Shown here: positions 36,901 through 48,948 of the stretch, in pieces
Numbering within the stretch: the first letter of the stretch is position 1
Layout: each line of letters starts with the position of its first letter
Origin: Colius striatus
Lineage: Eukaryota; Chordata; Aves; Coliiformes; Coliidae
Assembly: GCF_028858725.1 (NCBI RefSeq)
Contig: NC_084759.1
Coordinates: 98,514,362-98,578,361, forward strand
Direction of reading: 5' to 3'
DNA length: 64,000 nt
The notes under the pieces: generated by a model
The model's input: only the letters and a program-made list of their open reading frames with translations
Database searches by the model: none
What the model was told of the DNA's origin: nothing
Program-made: the position numbers and the translations under genes

Positions 36901-39900
36901 TTACTGACTTTGGGACATATCATGGCTTCATTCTAACTAACATGTCCATTAAAAAAAAAAAAAGTCAGATTATTTCCAAAACCAGTAGTATGCTCTTAAA
37001 CACAAATACTCAGCAAGTGCATTGTGCAATGCTTTGTAAATTAGGGATCTCAGGAGATGTCTCCACTATCCAGGGGCGACAGGAGTGTATTCACTTGAGC
37101 AAAGTTCTCTCCAACCATGAATTACAGGACCGCATCCTACTAGCAAGTAACAGTTTTTAAACTTTTTTTCATCCAGAATAGAGACCAAAATCTTTGTTAA
37201 TGCAGGCTGGGAACATGATGACCACTTCTCTCCTGGCCAATTTGATGAACCCCTCCTAATCATCCAAATGCTACTGCCAAATTAGCTCATCCCATTTTCA
37301 TTCACACATGATCTCTTACACTGCCAAGTTTGCTTAATAGTCTTCCCCCGTCATGTTTTGTGACTATTATTTCCAATGAACATCACAGTTTACAGTACAC
37401 ATGTATATCTTTAGCCTTGATTCTGCAGGCCTTTAATAGATAATGTATTTCTTTAATATAAAACTATACAGAAGCACCTTCCGGCACAGTTAAACACAAC
37501 TGAAATTGCTCCTTCAATTCAACTAAGGCAGATATGTAACAAGAAGAGCTAGAACAAACAGAAGATGTTTTGCAAGCTTGCAGGAGGAGGGTGATTAGAA
37601 GAAATCCTCCGGAAGGTAGAGCTAGGAACAATAGGTCACACTATAATAGGTGCCAAGTTTTCCTTCAAGGGGATGAAGAAAGTTAAGAAAATCCAACACA
37701 ACAACAAAACTGCACTACATTCTTCACCACATTAAAAGCTACATAAGCAAAACAACATATGGGTATTCAGATTAGAAAACATTAGAAAAAACAACACTGG
37801 AAAGTTACTCGGGAAACAGGAATAAACATAGTAAGTTAACTCTGTGCTTGCTTTATTTATTTTTAAATCAGTGGTGATCACAGCTTTTTCAACAGAAGGG
37901 ATGTGTCAGCTGCCACATCCTCAAGAATATCTGGGTAAGGCTCACTAATGAAACACTGCTATCTTGCATCAGAAGCAGCAAAAGCTCAGTATGTGAGCTA
38001 ACATTCACAATTCAGTGGTTTGCTGTGTGTAATCAGATTTGATGATCTTGTCTGCAGGTACTTAAACTAAAGTTGTTTCATTCTCACAAAAAGGAAACAA
38101 AAAAAAAGATGTCACCAATTCTATAATACTACAACAAAACATAATCCAGGAGACAGAATGATTTGTATGGAAGACAAACCTGTCAGAATTAAGCAGTCCA
38201 TCTGTGACAGTTCAGACACAGAAATAGTACCAGGAACACAGAGCTGAGAATTTTAGAATAATTTTCTTTTAAACTTATTACGTACATACTCTTTAAAAAA
38301 AATAAACCATACTTTATTAAGGATTCAGCCCCCTGCGTCACTACCTTCTCAAGCACAATTGGTGATTAAAAGTCTGATGATTAAAATGGCTGTATCTGGA
38401 ACATTCTATCTTATATGCACTGTAGAATATCAAAAACCATGTTACATTTCTAGAATACTTGTTACAGTCAATAGAACACATTCCATGAAACTAGGACCCC
38501 CCGACAGGCATGCATTCTGCTATAACTATTGTTTTGCCATCTGCTTTGCTTACTTCTGCCTGTATTGCCTTTATAACCACTGAGACATTGATGCTCTAGA
38601 AACTTGCATGACACTATTATTCCTTAAACTAAAGTTTCCTTTAGAAAAAAAGGATAAATAAGACCACTTTGAAGGTGCTTGTGCTCCTTCAACTCAGGTC
38701 AACCGATTTGAATTTAGGAATCACTTTTTGGGAATGATGACTCAACAACAGGCCAACACCTATGGTGACATTATACAGGCAGATGTACATCAGCATAAAT
38801 GCTGTGATCACATAGAATCCAAACACAAAATAAGGTCTTCAAAGTTCAGCCATAGGAGCTTCCTTGGATACTATCTGTCCATCCAGCATACATTTTTCAT
38901 CCCATGGCAGAGGCAGCTAAAGAACATGGACCATCTACCCTTCAGTCACCACAACCAACTATCTAAAATGATCACCTTTCACACCACATTTTCATGTAAA
39001 AAATTTCGGCAGGGGTCCATAAAGTTATTAGGGATTCAAATGCAACATATAGGTGAATGATTTCAGCCTTAACAGCAATATGATGTGGAAGATTTATATT
39101 TCTGGTTTCCAGAGGATTAGTTGCATCTCAAAACTGAAGGTGTTTAAGTTACTAACGTATCTACACTGGATATCACATTTTAAATAGTATACCTATGAAC
39201 AGGGTTACTAGGACTCCAGGCAGCTTCTTTATGAACACATTGGACACATAATCTACACTGTTATTTTGATTGTCATTCTCTCTAGTTACAATTTGTCCCT
39301 TTCTTCTTTGTATTCATCCAACATGAGATAATTTAGTTTCAGATGATGGGTAAATTAACTGTTCCACCACCAAGCTGTTCTTTTGCTTTGGAGGCAAGGG
39401 GAGCATACACTGACGTGTATGATCAACTGTTAAAGATGCCAATAAGATCCAAGTTAAATTCTGCCTACCTCCAAAATCAGATGAAGTTAAAACTAGTTGC
39501 GTTCAGAGCTTATCAAATGCTAGTCTGATCCTAACTATTGACTCATTTCCAGCTTTACAAAGCGAAATGTAAACTTTTGGGCTTAGCAGATTTTGTAATA
39601 TAGATATTGTTTCAGGTTCTATCATTTTACAAGAAGACTAAGTATCTGTCTTAAGCGTTTTATTAACTTTTCATGAGAAAACAATTTTTCTGTGACTTTT
39701 TTATGCCCAGAGGGGTTATAGAGTCTCCTTCCTTGGAGGTCTTCAAGACCCTCCTGGACATGTTTCTATGCGACCTGGCCTGGGTGAACCTGCTTCTTCC
39801 GGGGGGTGGACTAGATGATCTCTAAAAGGTCCCTTCCAACCCCTACCATTCTATGATTCTATGAGTCTATGACTGAAGACTAGTTTAAAAAGGTAAGAAA

Positions 39901-42900
39901 AAGACTTCTGTTCAGTTTTGATGTTCCATAGAAGACATTTAGTTTGCTTTGACTCAAGAAAAATGTTCTGGACCTGAAAGCCATCCCCCTCCTCTTTCTC
40001 TGTTTACATAGCTTTCAAAAGCTTTGAATAAACTTTAAATAAGTTTAAATGCTTACAAAGAGACATTACTTCATTCTTCTCTCACAAAAGTCAGTGCATT
40101 CTCCCAGCAGCTATTTATGTTAGAAAGTCACTACACTTTTTGGTGACTGGGCAAAACTTTTGTAGCACAGTTTCCTCTCCCTTGAATTTGAACACAGCTG
40201 GGGAGTGAACAGCAACTGCATGTGGATTGCTACAGTTTCGAGGACTCAGCTAGAGATTGAATTGGAACATGATTGAAATAAGAAATAGAGTATACAGTGA
40301 CAGGGGAAAAGTAGAGCTGAAACCCAATTTTTTAGTTAATCTATCTACATATAGTGCCAATTCCCTGCTGATAAACAGCTTCCCTGAATGACTTATCACC
40401 TAGAACATTATGTACTTACAGCACTTGACTTCAATAAGTAAACTTCTAGAAGTACCCCTGTGCCATCATTTCAACAACATTTAAAACTAACATATAGAAA
40501 GAGAAGAATCACAATTACTTTTTATGCTCAATACATTTCAGAAGACTTCTGTATAATTTGATTCAAACAGTGCTAGTTGATGTCCAGAATATAAGTTTCA
40601 TTTAGAAAAGTGGAAAAAAAAGTGAAAGCCTCAGACTGTATCGGCAAGTAGCATACAGTAACATAACATAAAAGGTCACTTCTTGATGTCTAAGCATACT
40701 TCCACATTGTTTGAATCTGAATTTGTTTGCTTTACTAGTTGCTCTAACACTACAACATCATAATCTTAAAAATCTTATGAGCCCTTGCTACTACCTGTCT
40801 GTCCTAATCATCCCTCTCTTCTACAGTTTCATATGCTGTAGTCGTCTATTCCAATATTGAAATACCCATTTTCCTTTTAGGATCCTCTCAAATTATTATA
40901 ATACTCTTGTGTATCAGTAAATCATATTACACCAGAGAGGACCATTATGTTGGTGAACAGAAGGCAACAATGACATCCATTGAAAGATACAAAGAATACT
41001 CAGAACAGTGACTAAAAAAAACCCTACATTTACCTTTTACCTAAAATATTTACTGACCTCTAAATGGAGAAGTACTAAGTCCTCTCAGAGGGCAAAGACC
41101 TTTACTGTAGAAACTCTTCCAACATCTAAGCACGGTTACAAGTGATCTTTTAATTAGCCTTTATGTGGACATAGGAGGAGAAAGAAAGAAAAAGATACAT
41201 CATTTCCTCACTTACCAAGGACAAACATATGATACACGTTTGTTCTTTAGACAGGGGCACAAAACACACACCACAAACCAACAAGACAACAGAACTCAAA
41301 CCAGCATCATTTAGCATGTATTTTTGTTTCTGAACAGTGCTAAGCATCAGTGATGTCTTCATTGATACCCTCCTACTTTGGTTTTAAAGGTCCTCCATTT
41401 CACTATTTGTACAGTTAGGAGTTCTGAACATCTGAAAGACGCTGGAGTTGTTTATGTGCAGTATAAACTAAGGATTAGTTATAATCTTCTGTCTCAAACA
41501 ATGAAATACATGCATTATCTAAGTTACTAAAATTTATACCCCTTTCCAAATCTTGACATAACATCTTAATTGGCAAGACATCACATTAAAATTTGTTTAA
41601 TTCAGCATTTAAAGTCTTCAATCATGTCACATTTGTTACAGAAAGCATGTATTTGTTTAGAATTAATTTGTACAACTTAAAGAGTTCATTAACACACACT
41701 CCGCTTTCATACAGTATGGTTCAGCTAAGTGCTTTATTCTCAGGAGGGCCTGATTTTCCCAATAATGTACATTTTTAAAAAACATTCAGGCTCTCAAGCG
41801 AGCTCAACACCCCAATACCAATAAACTGGACCCAGTAAAGCTCTATAGCATGAAAACAGCAGCTCGGAATGCCCCAGCCAGTGCCACTGAGCACTGCCTC
41901 AAGTCAGAGCTGCATGGGCTCCCAGCCAGTAATCCCCCATGAGTCCTGGAACCCCAAAGCCATTATTTCTCATCCCCTGCCACTGTGCCATCTCAGATTT
42001 TTCTGTATTTACGCAGGAAAGTGGCCTCCCCAAATACATAGTCCTTCACTATTAAATACATGGGACAGCTTGCTTGAACCTCAGTTTCAGAAGTGCTCAT
42101 CACCACCAATCTGAACAGCGTCAAGGCTGCATCAAAGCCCTGTCACACTCCTTGAAATATCACTCAACTTGGCACAAAGGTACATAAAATGAGAGTCACA
42201 AAGAAGAAGCCAAGAGTTTAAGATAGGATTTCTCACCTTTGTGGTTGACTAGCTTGAAGACTGGAGGAGGCATGTAAAATGAGTTTATGCAGCCTAATAG
42301 TCAAGGGGCAAAAAATTGATATTTACTTCTTCAGACCAATTCATAGAAATGAAGAGGTACTGAAGCACAAAAGCTAGCCATAAGACTCACTTAAACACAT
42401 CTAAACACTATACAGATATACCAGAATATGCGTTTTTACTCATTTTTCGCCAGTAGAGCTACCAGAAGGCTTCAGTTATTAACCAGGGCCTCCTGGAGTT
42501 AAGTACTGTACATTCAAGTGCTAAACTGCTGTCTAAAGCACATAATACATATTCAAACTCTAGTTTTCTGCATATCATTTGCTTGTATGTTTACAAGTAT
42601 GCTAAGCACAAACATCTCTCCAATTCTAATCCAGCTCTAGCCAACACACACAAGTCCTTAGAATACTACCCCCAAGAATTTCTCCTAGTTCATACTGGGC
42701 ACTTTCTGCAGACTGAGATAGACTACACAATCATTTCAGTTTATTATATCAATTTGAGCAAAACTCACTTCTCAAGAACGCATGCTCCATCATTACCTCT
42801 AAGCACTATGTACTGTTTGCTAACAATAAATATAGCCCCTATTGTAAATGTTATTTGGTACTAAACCCTTTAATACATCACCTTCCATCCAGACAATAAT

Positions 42901-45900
42901 ACGCTTTGTTTTCCTTTGAGTCTGATCCAGTGATTTGGACAGCGATTCTTGAGAGCATGTTCAACTCTTAAGAAGTCAATCAAAACGAAAGTAAATATAT
43001 CTGTTGAAACTGCACACCTGTAGGGTCTGTTCTTTCCAGCTCAAGTCTACCTATTTCTTTTTAAAACAGCCAGGATCTAGTTTTAGCTATTTCAATGCAA
43101 GTTTCATTTTCCTATCTCTTACTGAAAACTGGTAAGTTTTGAACTTGTAAGAAAGCATGTCCAAAAAGGCTTATTGCCAGTTTTTTGTCATTGTTCCCTC
43201 TGCAAATAAACTTTGCGAGAAACTGGATGCAAACTTTAATTCCTATTAACCAGTAGGGGTTACAGACTTATTAGTGGTTCAAAAACTACCACTGCTATGA
43301 CTTGCTGTTGGTCAGAAATGGCTATTTTCTTCTTCCAGCTCCTTCACCTCCCACTGTGTGTTGGAAAGTGACAAGTGAACAGGACCAGATGTTCAGCTGC
43401 CAAGCTCACCTTCTGCCTGGTTCAATAAATTTTATATAAGCATTTGAGTGCTCAATGATATACTGTGAGCACAGGATGTGACATAACTCATCGGAGTCCT
43501 CCAAAATAAAGTGGCTTTGGAAATGCAGGTGAGCACAAGCACTGGCAAACATCCAAATGCTCCTCCAGACTTACTTGCTGTCCCATTCTTTGAAATACAT
43601 ATTCATTTCTCTAAAAAAACCCCAGCATTTAGATGAAGGAAAATCAATCATTTGTCTTGTTTACAAGACACCATAATATTTGCTTTAAGCTTCCTGTGGT
43701 AAAATTACAGCACAATCATATACAGAATTTTCTGAAGAAATATTTTGTTAAACTGATGGTTCTTTAAAAAGTACTGGGGATGGAAAAATACATGCCAGAA
43801 AGTAAAACTGTAACAAAGGTAGCTTTACAACATTGCTGGGGGCAGGAGAGGGGAGCAGGAAGGTGAGCTAGTTGGAATAGAATTAACTTCTGGCAAATAA
43901 ATTGCCTTTCAGCTTCCAAATAACATTTCCCTTTAAAGTGCTCGCTCCATTCTAAATTACCTACTAAACTAGAAAGTAAGAACTTGTAAACCATCTATTT
44001 TCCTACATATATGTAATACTGCCACAAGGTTACTAGGACGGAGAAAAAGAAAAGCAACCAGAAAAACAAGAAAAAACAACACTAAGGTAATTCATTGTAT
44101 ACATCCACAGGGATAGTATTTTGAGCAAATTCTTTTTTGTTTGATATCATTGTACAACTTCAAGGGAACCTTAATTTAACAATTCCATATGGCCCTGGCA
44201 AAAAATTCTGCAATGACAAATAGGAATGTCTGCCTTGTGCTTCAATTGTTTTGATTTACAAGATATTTATATTGCAACGTGGACATTTCTAGCTGTGTGA
44301 ACATTTCTCAGTAATCTTCCTTTATGTAAGCATTTACACTGGAGTCACCTCTAGCATTGCTGAGGGAAAGTAAGTCTTACTTTTAAGAAAAACGTTTCCA
44401 AACAACTGCAGGGAACCAATGATAAACTGACTGTCTTCAGAAGCACACCACGACAAAGATGACATTTTGAGTTTTAATGGACTCTAAGTAGATCATCCCA
44501 TATGTAAACTTTTCAATCTCAGTTTCAGAATTAAATTACTAGCTGTTCCCACCCCTCCGAAAGTACTGACAACACAAACGTACACTCCTGTCCAAAACAG
44601 GGAGCTTGCTCACTGCTGCTGCAGAAGCCCCGCATGGATGTCATTGTTCATCTTTGTGAAAAAGTATCACTATTATTTGATTGTTGGAGGAAGAAAGAAA
44701 ACCCATCTCCAACCCACTGCTTATTAATTTTCTTATTATCACTTGTACAAGAAGATTCTCCCATACTTGAGGACTTCTCTCTGGTGACTACAAGCATTTG
44801 AGAAGTTGAAGCACTTGGGGCACCCTGTGCAGAACAGTTAAAAGCCTTGTCTATGTCTATCATTTTTAACTCACTTTAAAAATAGGTCTGCACCCACCCC
44901 TCAATAATAGTAGGGGTCAGTTAGTGGTCACAGACAAGTTTGGTAGCTTTAGGTCACAAAAGATCCTACACGTTTTGTGAAGTCAGTCAGCTGAAGAGAA
45001 AAGGTGAAGTCAATGTTCAACTACTTGCGAGTTCTGACCTAGTCATCTGTGATGTCATCGGTTTCTACAGCAGAACCCTGTAGCTACCATGTTGCTGCCA
45101 AAACAGCCTGCAGTAGGAAACACAGGTATAATACAGGAAACAATTGCAAAAACATCTCATCTATTTAATTGAATTACACAAAGAAGAGCTTGTCCAGGCT
45201 CAATCACATCTGCTAATTACAGCGGTAGTTCTCCCATTATTAATGCCAGATCCCCTACAGTAGCCACAGTTACTGAAAATATATGTTCTTTGACATGACC
45301 AAAGAATTGTTGCAGTGTTAACACTGAGCAAACAGTAACTCAGTTTTTAGTTTTGTACATCCAGTAGTAGGCTGTGAGGCCAGTAACCTGAACTAAGGAC
45401 ACCACAGGGCCAGCCAGGGATCAGCTCTCTCTGCTTCCTCTCAGATGGAGAAAGAGGAGAGAGACAAAGCCCTTGCCACAGAACAGCACTGCTTCTGTCT
45501 TCTTTCAAGTAGCAGGCCGAGGTTTAAAGTGAAATAGCATGACTTGGTCAAATGCAGCAAAGATCATGATTTCTGAGAGAAGTGCAAATAACTCACAGCT
45601 GAAATTTCCTCTGAGCCATGAGGATCTAACCAAAAGGGTAAAATTATGAAGGTTATAACAAGATAGAGGGAGGAGCACATCCTCCTTTTAAAGATAAGAA
45701 GGGCTTCCACACCAATTCTCAATTCTGTCATTTTAGAAGCATTCAGGTATCTTGTGCAGTGCAAAAAAAAGTTAGGTTGAACATTAGAAAAAAAACATTG
45801 CTTTTCTGTTGTTAACTTTCATTTACTTGCTTATATTTAAGATGTTTGCTCTCATCTCACAGTCTCTGTTATGGTACCCAAGAGTCTATGCAGGTTTGCA

Positions 45901-48818
45901 GACCACTAGCAAACTCTAGCAAAGAAATGTTGCTTCTCAAAACAGCAAGAGGAGAAATTTTCCTTTGACATCTCCCCACTTCCTCTCCAAAAAATAGGTA
46001 GTCTGGCTTATAGTATTATGTTGTACAGGTGTTACTAGAGAAGTACACAGTCTTATATAAGACACCCCATCTCACCTAAACAAACACTCCAATTTAGAGA
46101 TCACAGTAAGTCCCTATCAAGTTAACCCAGTAAACAAAGAGGGTTCGGCAGAAGACTGGGAGTTGACAGTATTCTCAGTTTTGAGTACATGAGTTATACA
46201 CTAACATATAATCAGAAAAAACACAAAGACTTTCACTGTAAATTTCTATAGCCATTGCTGTCACGCTTTACAAATTCTTGTCAGGGGCAGGAGTGAAGAT
46301 ACAGAGGTTCTAGACCAAAAAAGCCTTTTGTACGTGGCTGAAAGACTCCTGAGCACTAAGGAATGTTTGTTTTAAAGTGAAAAAGCTCCAACCAAAACAA
46401 GGAAACAAAATCTCACCTTATTTATTGCTCAAACTACACCAGTGAACTCCATCATGTTTATGCAAGACTATTTATTGCCTCTGCATTGTCCTCACACAGC
46501 CACATTTTACTGGATTTGCTTCCAGCACCTGCAAGTTTAATTTCTAATGTACAGTAATGCAAGTAAAAATCACACCTAGAAGGCTCACAAAAGGGCCAAA
46601 TCATCTGTAAATACAATCTCCTCCAGAGCAGCCATGATATTTAACAACATTAATTTCTGTATACTTACTAATTGTTTTGCCGTCAGAACTCACAAGTCTT
46701 TCTTTGACGTTATTTGGAAAGTTTCAAAAGATGCCAGAGTTTCAGGAGCTCATGCTGACAGAGAATATGACTGATGACCTCCAACTCCCTTACTTTCCCC
46801 TAAATTAAAGGTCAAAGAGAAAGTTTAACTCACAAAAAACCCACTATTTTTGAGGGTCACTAATACTTCTTAGTAAGTTCTCACTGAAAAAAAATCCAAA
46901 CCTCACATACCTCAACATTGTTCTTGGCTACACTGATGTTCTCTATTTAACTTATATAGCTCCTAATTTCTGTAGCTAAACTACTAAGTTGTCTATGCCT
47001 GCTCCACACTACAATTCTCACACAGTTCAAGTATCAACTACTACCCGCTTTTCCTCATTAGTTTCAGCCCATTCACCGTTATCTCCAGAGCATGTGGGTC
47101 CCACATAAGAGACTGAGAAGCCCATATATCTGACTTCGATGTCAGTCTTACTGTTCATGTGAACATACTGCAGTCTTAAGAGCAGCAGCAGACTCCCAAT
47201 TGCCTGGATTTCTGCCTGGATTTCCTCTGGATCACACAAACAATCAGCATTTCCACACCCACCTACAGTCACTTTCTTCATGTGACAACTTCTTATCAGC
47301 ATCTTGCTGGTAAACTTTCTCCCCACCTGGCATTTCTTGGGAATTGGGACAGGAAGAGGAAAAGAAATGAGCAAGTCTGACAACAATGTAGGCACCAGAC
47401 TTTGATATGCTGTACTGCTTCCAAACCACCCTCTATCATTTCCTCACTAGTCAAAGCCAGCATCACTAACAGACACAACTAACCAGAAAGCTAAGCAGCC
47501 TGAATACATGGAAACTTGTCACCAAAAAAACCCCCACAGCAGCCTTATGGGCTCAGATATACCCATGCAACTATCAACAAATGAAGGAAAAAAGAAAAAA
47601 AGCAAAGAAAATAAGTCTTATTATTATTTACTATAGGAATTAGAAATGCTGCGCTAGCTGCTTATCTAACAGCCCAAAATTTCCTACAAGGGCTCACTGG
47701 AACAAAGAGAAAGGGAAAGAAAAATGCCGCCAAATCAGAGACCTAACAGACCACTCATCATTTCAAGCCTTTCCTTGATAGGACTCAACCCTCCGCTACA
47801 AAAAGAGCTTCCACACAAGTTCTGTTGGGCAAGGAGGAATGAAAAGGAAACTACAAAACATACACAGCCTCAGTGCCACATCCAGAACAGACTGAGAACC
47901 ATCCCAGGCTGGCCGCAGACAGACTCTTCGTTGCAAGGCTGCACTACATAATTCTTTTTGAGCCATTAATGCCACGGACAGACTCTTTCCTTACAATACC
48001 AACAACACAAGAAGTAGCATACAACAAGAGCATACTAAGATGTGTGTGTGTGTCACCAAGTGACAGCCTGAACACACAACTGGTACTGTTAATGCTGTAT
48101 ATTGACTCACTGCTTCTTCACAGGTGTGTCACCCCATGATCTGGGGTTTTGCTGAGTTTTTTCTTTTTTTCCCCCATGTGTTTTCGGGATGAGGCAGCTT
48201 TTGGCAACTTATTTTTACTTCCACACTCCCCTTTTATTTCTAACGGCTTAGACAATAGGGCCATAAATATACTGGGAATGTAAGTGCGTTCAGAACGCCA
48301 CTGCCTTGTGCTGGAACAGGCCCGGCTTAAAGAGGTTACAGCTGTGTGAAAACACGAGACACATGGAAATTATCAGCGCGCACTCCCTCGGTAGCAGCGA
48401 AGGGTGCGATCGCTCGCGATTCCCTGTTGGAGCGCGGACTCGGCTCCTCTCGCCCCGGCGGCACGGGAGGTTGAAGTGACCTGCCGCTGCGACTCCCCTC
48501 GCCCAGTCTGCAGACACCCCGGGCCGGGCAGCGCCGCCGCGGGGGCGGCTCTCAGCGGGGCGCGGCAGGGCAGGGCCGGGGCGGCGGCCGGGGAAGGGCG
48601 AGCCGGCAGCCCCGGGGCCGAGTCCTTTCCCCTCAACGCAGCCTTAGGCGGGACCGCACCCCGCGGCTAAGGAAGCCCAGCGGCCGCAGGGCCACCGCCG
48701 GAGCGAGCGGTACGCGACAGCCTTCAAGCACCCGCTCCGCGGGAAACGGACGCGGCCACTTACAGCTCAGGACCCCCAAGTAACCGAGAAGCAGCAGGCG
48801 GAGACTCTGACTCGCCAT
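12965..48818 (-). CDS. JAM2: Junctional adhesion molecule B (JAM2), complete, ten exons
   Basis: The exons, all minus strand, are join(48764..48818, 26744..26809, 23492..23605, 21768..21920, 19825..20030, 17419..17521, 15847..15954, 15047..15062, 14122..14155, 12965..12997). They total 888 nt and give 295 residues plus stop; human JAM2 has 298 residues and ten exons. Order of parts: signal peptide; V-type Ig domain with the cysteine pair AILSC...YRCEIS and the JAM cis-dimer motif RIE; C2-type Ig domain (VVELSC...YFCEAY); transmembrane helix ([21 protein letters not shown]); short cytoplasmic tail ending SFVI, a class II PDZ ligand. N-glycosylation sites NVT and NIT are visible. JAM2 mediates endothelial and germ-cell junction adhesion, binding JAM3. 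The start ATG has A at -3 and G at +4. Nine introns join in phase; the last has a GC donor. Confidence 0.96.
14122..14155 (-). CDS. JAM2: JAM2 exon 9, cytoplasmic micro-exon with GC donor
   Basis: 34 nt following TTCTGTTAACAG, encoding [11 protein letters not shown]. The donor reads GAAAAG|GCAAGT, a textbook GC-type 5' splice site. The only nearby GT (four bases downstream) would shift the frame and give a stop within a few codons of exon 10. Joining at GC keeps phase and yields the conserved tail. Confidence 0.82.
14316..14433 (-). other. Candidate alternative last exon of JAM2
   Basis: Within JAM2 intron 8, an AAATAG acceptor is followed by 38 sense codons in the same phase as exon 8, ending in TGA. 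The peptide includes [16 protein letters not shown] and an acidic DSGSSDND stretch. Using it would replace the SFVI tail. The pyrimidine tract is weak and I recognise no homologue, so it could be chance. Confidence 0.25.
15047..15062 (-). CDS. JAM2: JAM2 exon 8, 16-nt micro-exon
   Basis: The poly(T)-CCAG acceptor and CCCA|GTAAGT donor bracket 16 nt that complete a Lys codon and encode ESSS. This aligns with the KETSFQ segment of human JAM2. Without it the frame to exons 9 and 10 would be lost. Confidence 0.82.
15847..15954 (-). CDS. JAM2: JAM2 exon 7: transmembrane segment
   Basis: 108 nt from ATTACAG to ACAA|GTAAGT, encoding [18 protein letters not shown] then [14 protein letters not shown]. 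This is the single membrane helix and the first basic cytoplasmic residues. Confidence 0.95.
17419..17521 (-). CDS. JAM2: JAM2 exon 6: end of C2 Ig domain
   Basis: 103 nt, encoding [20 protein letters not shown] to KRMQV. It holds the second cysteine of Ig domain 2 with the DTGEYFC signature. Confidence 0.93.
18167..19188 (+). mobile_element. CR1 LINE 3' fragment, plus strand, in JAM2 intron 5
   Basis: About 1 kb. It starts inside the reverse-transcriptase region (frame at 18275 includes [13 protein letters not shown], where the first residue of the usual aromatic-Ala-Asp-Asp box is changed) and ends near the CR1 3' end without clear terminal octamers. The frame is broken after about 148 codons and again near 18810, so the copy is dead. 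Confidence 0.92.
19825..20030 (-). CDS. JAM2: JAM2 exon 5: start of C2 Ig domain
   Basis: 206 nt, encoding [20 protein letters not shown] onward through [12 protein letters not shown], an NIT glycosylation site and the end KKSGTL. Donor CTG|GTAAGT. Confidence 0.95.
21768..21920 (-). CDS. JAM2: JAM2 exon 4: second half of V Ig domain
   Basis: 153 nt, encoding [20 protein letters not shown] then [12 protein letters not shown] and the linker ITLTVL. It supplies the second V-domain cysteine and a potential NVT glycosylation site. The donor is GTACAA, weaker than the gene's other sites. Confidence 0.94.
22934..23420 (+). mobile_element. LTR-like element (avian endogenous retrovirus family)
   Basis: It begins TGTCATGGTTTACCAAGGAG and contains a GC-rich block ending in a TATA-like CTATTTAGGGACGGGAATTT, then a purine-rich downstream half. 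I recognise this as a dispersed bird LTR type in sense orientation. The end is approximate. It lies antisense in JAM2 intron 3. No viral gene is present. Confidence 0.55.
23492..23605 (-). CDS. JAM2: JAM2 exon 3: first half of V Ig domain
   Basis: 114 nt, encoding [20 protein letters not shown] to [10 protein letters not shown]. It contains the first V-domain cysteine and RIE, matching the R(V/I/L)E motif through which JAM proteins form cis dimers. Confidence 0.94.
23802..24207 (+). mobile_element. Solo LTR of an avian endogenous retrovirus, plus strand
   Basis: Ordered LTR features are visible: GAGGACTGCTGACTTGGACC, a TATA-like CATATAAACTAGG near 23917, a T-rich stretch, a degraded poly(A) signal (AGTAAAATC near 24075) and a 3' end GCTTTGTTGCCAGCTGGGCC. 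No internal coding region adjoins it. It lies in JAM2 intron 2. Confidence 0.65.
24208..24258 (+). mobile_element. CR1 3'-end remnant
   Basis: TGATCATCTTGAAAGTCTTTTCCAACC and a terminal CCATGATTCTA match a diverged CR1 tail directly behind the LTR. Confidence 0.6.
25050..25069 (+). repeat. Poly(C) tract, 20 bases
   Basis: An uninterrupted run of 20 C residues followed by GG in AT-rich intron DNA. Length may vary or be affected by sequencing. Confidence 0.95.
26519..26582 (-). mobile_element. Short CR1 3' remnant
   Basis: The plus strand shows AATCATAGAAGAAGTGAGGT then AAAGGACCTCTGGGGAACAC and CTAGGCCAAGCCC, the reversed terminal part of CR1, much diverged. Confidence 0.55.
26744..26809 (-). 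CDS. JAM2: JAM2 exon 2
   Basis: 66 nt, encoding [20 protein letters not shown]. It follows the signal peptide (mammalian equivalent starts YHKAYGFSAPKD) and links it to the V domain. Acceptor CCTCTTGCAG; donor AAGG|GTACTG. Confidence 0.9.
27776..28095 (-). mobile_element. Diverged CR1 fragment
   Basis: Plus-strand phrases such as CTGGCCACACTTCTTTTCATG, TGAACTTCATGAGGTTCACA and AACTTGCTGAGGGTGCACTT are the reverse of CR1 ORF2 sequence, in an older, heavily mutated copy. Confidence 0.75.
28360..29110 (-). mobile_element. Old LTR (same family as 57.6 kb), minus strand
   Basis: It begins with a degraded GGTGAATTGACCTTGGCCAG and continues through the family's repeated CCTCCATGGGCTGCAGCTC-type units. 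A 204-codon plus-strand frame across it is a by-product of this repetitive GC-richer DNA. Confidence 0.6.
30979..31034 (+). repeat. Imperfect tandem duplication, ~27-bp unit
   Basis: GAAATAATGAAGTCCCTGAA... is followed at once by GAAATAATACAATCCCTGAA..., both ending AAGAGAA. Confidence 0.7.
32139..32810 (-). mobile_element. CR1 LINE fragment interrupted by a second CR1 end
   Basis: A minus-strand CR1 3' fragment with the usual GGTTCACCTAGATCAGGTTG block. It is split at about 32477/32545 by a short CR1 tail in the opposite orientation (separate entry). Confidence 0.92.
32478..32544 (+). mobile_element. Short CR1 tail inserted in reverse within another CR1
   Basis: GGTTGGACTAGATGATCTCT through CCATTCTATGATTCTA is the last ~60 bases of CR1 on the plus strand. 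It sits inside a minus-strand CR1 exactly where AAGATCTC normally runs on into CTCCTCT. Confidence 0.85.
39704..39872 (+). mobile_element. CR1 3' end, plus strand
   Basis: About 170 bases ending with the family's terminal CCATTCTATGATTCTATGAG; strongly 5'-truncated. Confidence 0.9.
48764..48818 (-). CDS. JAM2: JAM2 exon 1: signal peptide
   Basis: 55 coding nt, encoding [18 protein letters not shown], a basic-then-leucine-rich signal sequence, with donor AGCT|GTAAGT. The ATG context is AAG ATG G, a strong start. The split Tyr codon is completed by exon 2. Confidence 0.92.
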
Positions 48819-48948
48819 CTTCCCGGCGACGGCCGCTCCCCACCGGCGGCAGTTCCTAATAACCGCCGGGCGACGGCAGCGGCGGCGGGGTGTGAGGCGC
48901 GGCCGGGGAGGGGAGGGACTGGGGGGGGGAGGCGGGCGGGCGGCTGGC

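Larger units (their letters stand above)
26810..48763 (-). other. JAM2: JAM2 intron 1 (22 kb)
   Basis: AT-rich DNA without supported coding exons. It holds CR1 pieces at 27.8, 32.1-32.8 and 39.7 kb and one old LTR at 28.4-29.1 kb. The stretches 29.2-32.1, 32.9-39.6 and 39.9-48.3 kb contain only chance open frames and simple repeats, such as an (AT)n run near 35254-35267 and a (GT)n run near 48041. Large first introns often carry enhancers, but none can be named from this sequence alone. Confidence 0.8.

Noticed and set aside
38728-39060. 110-codon plus-strand frame in JAM2 intron 1
   Set aside because: No family resemblance and no coding-like flanks; probably chance.
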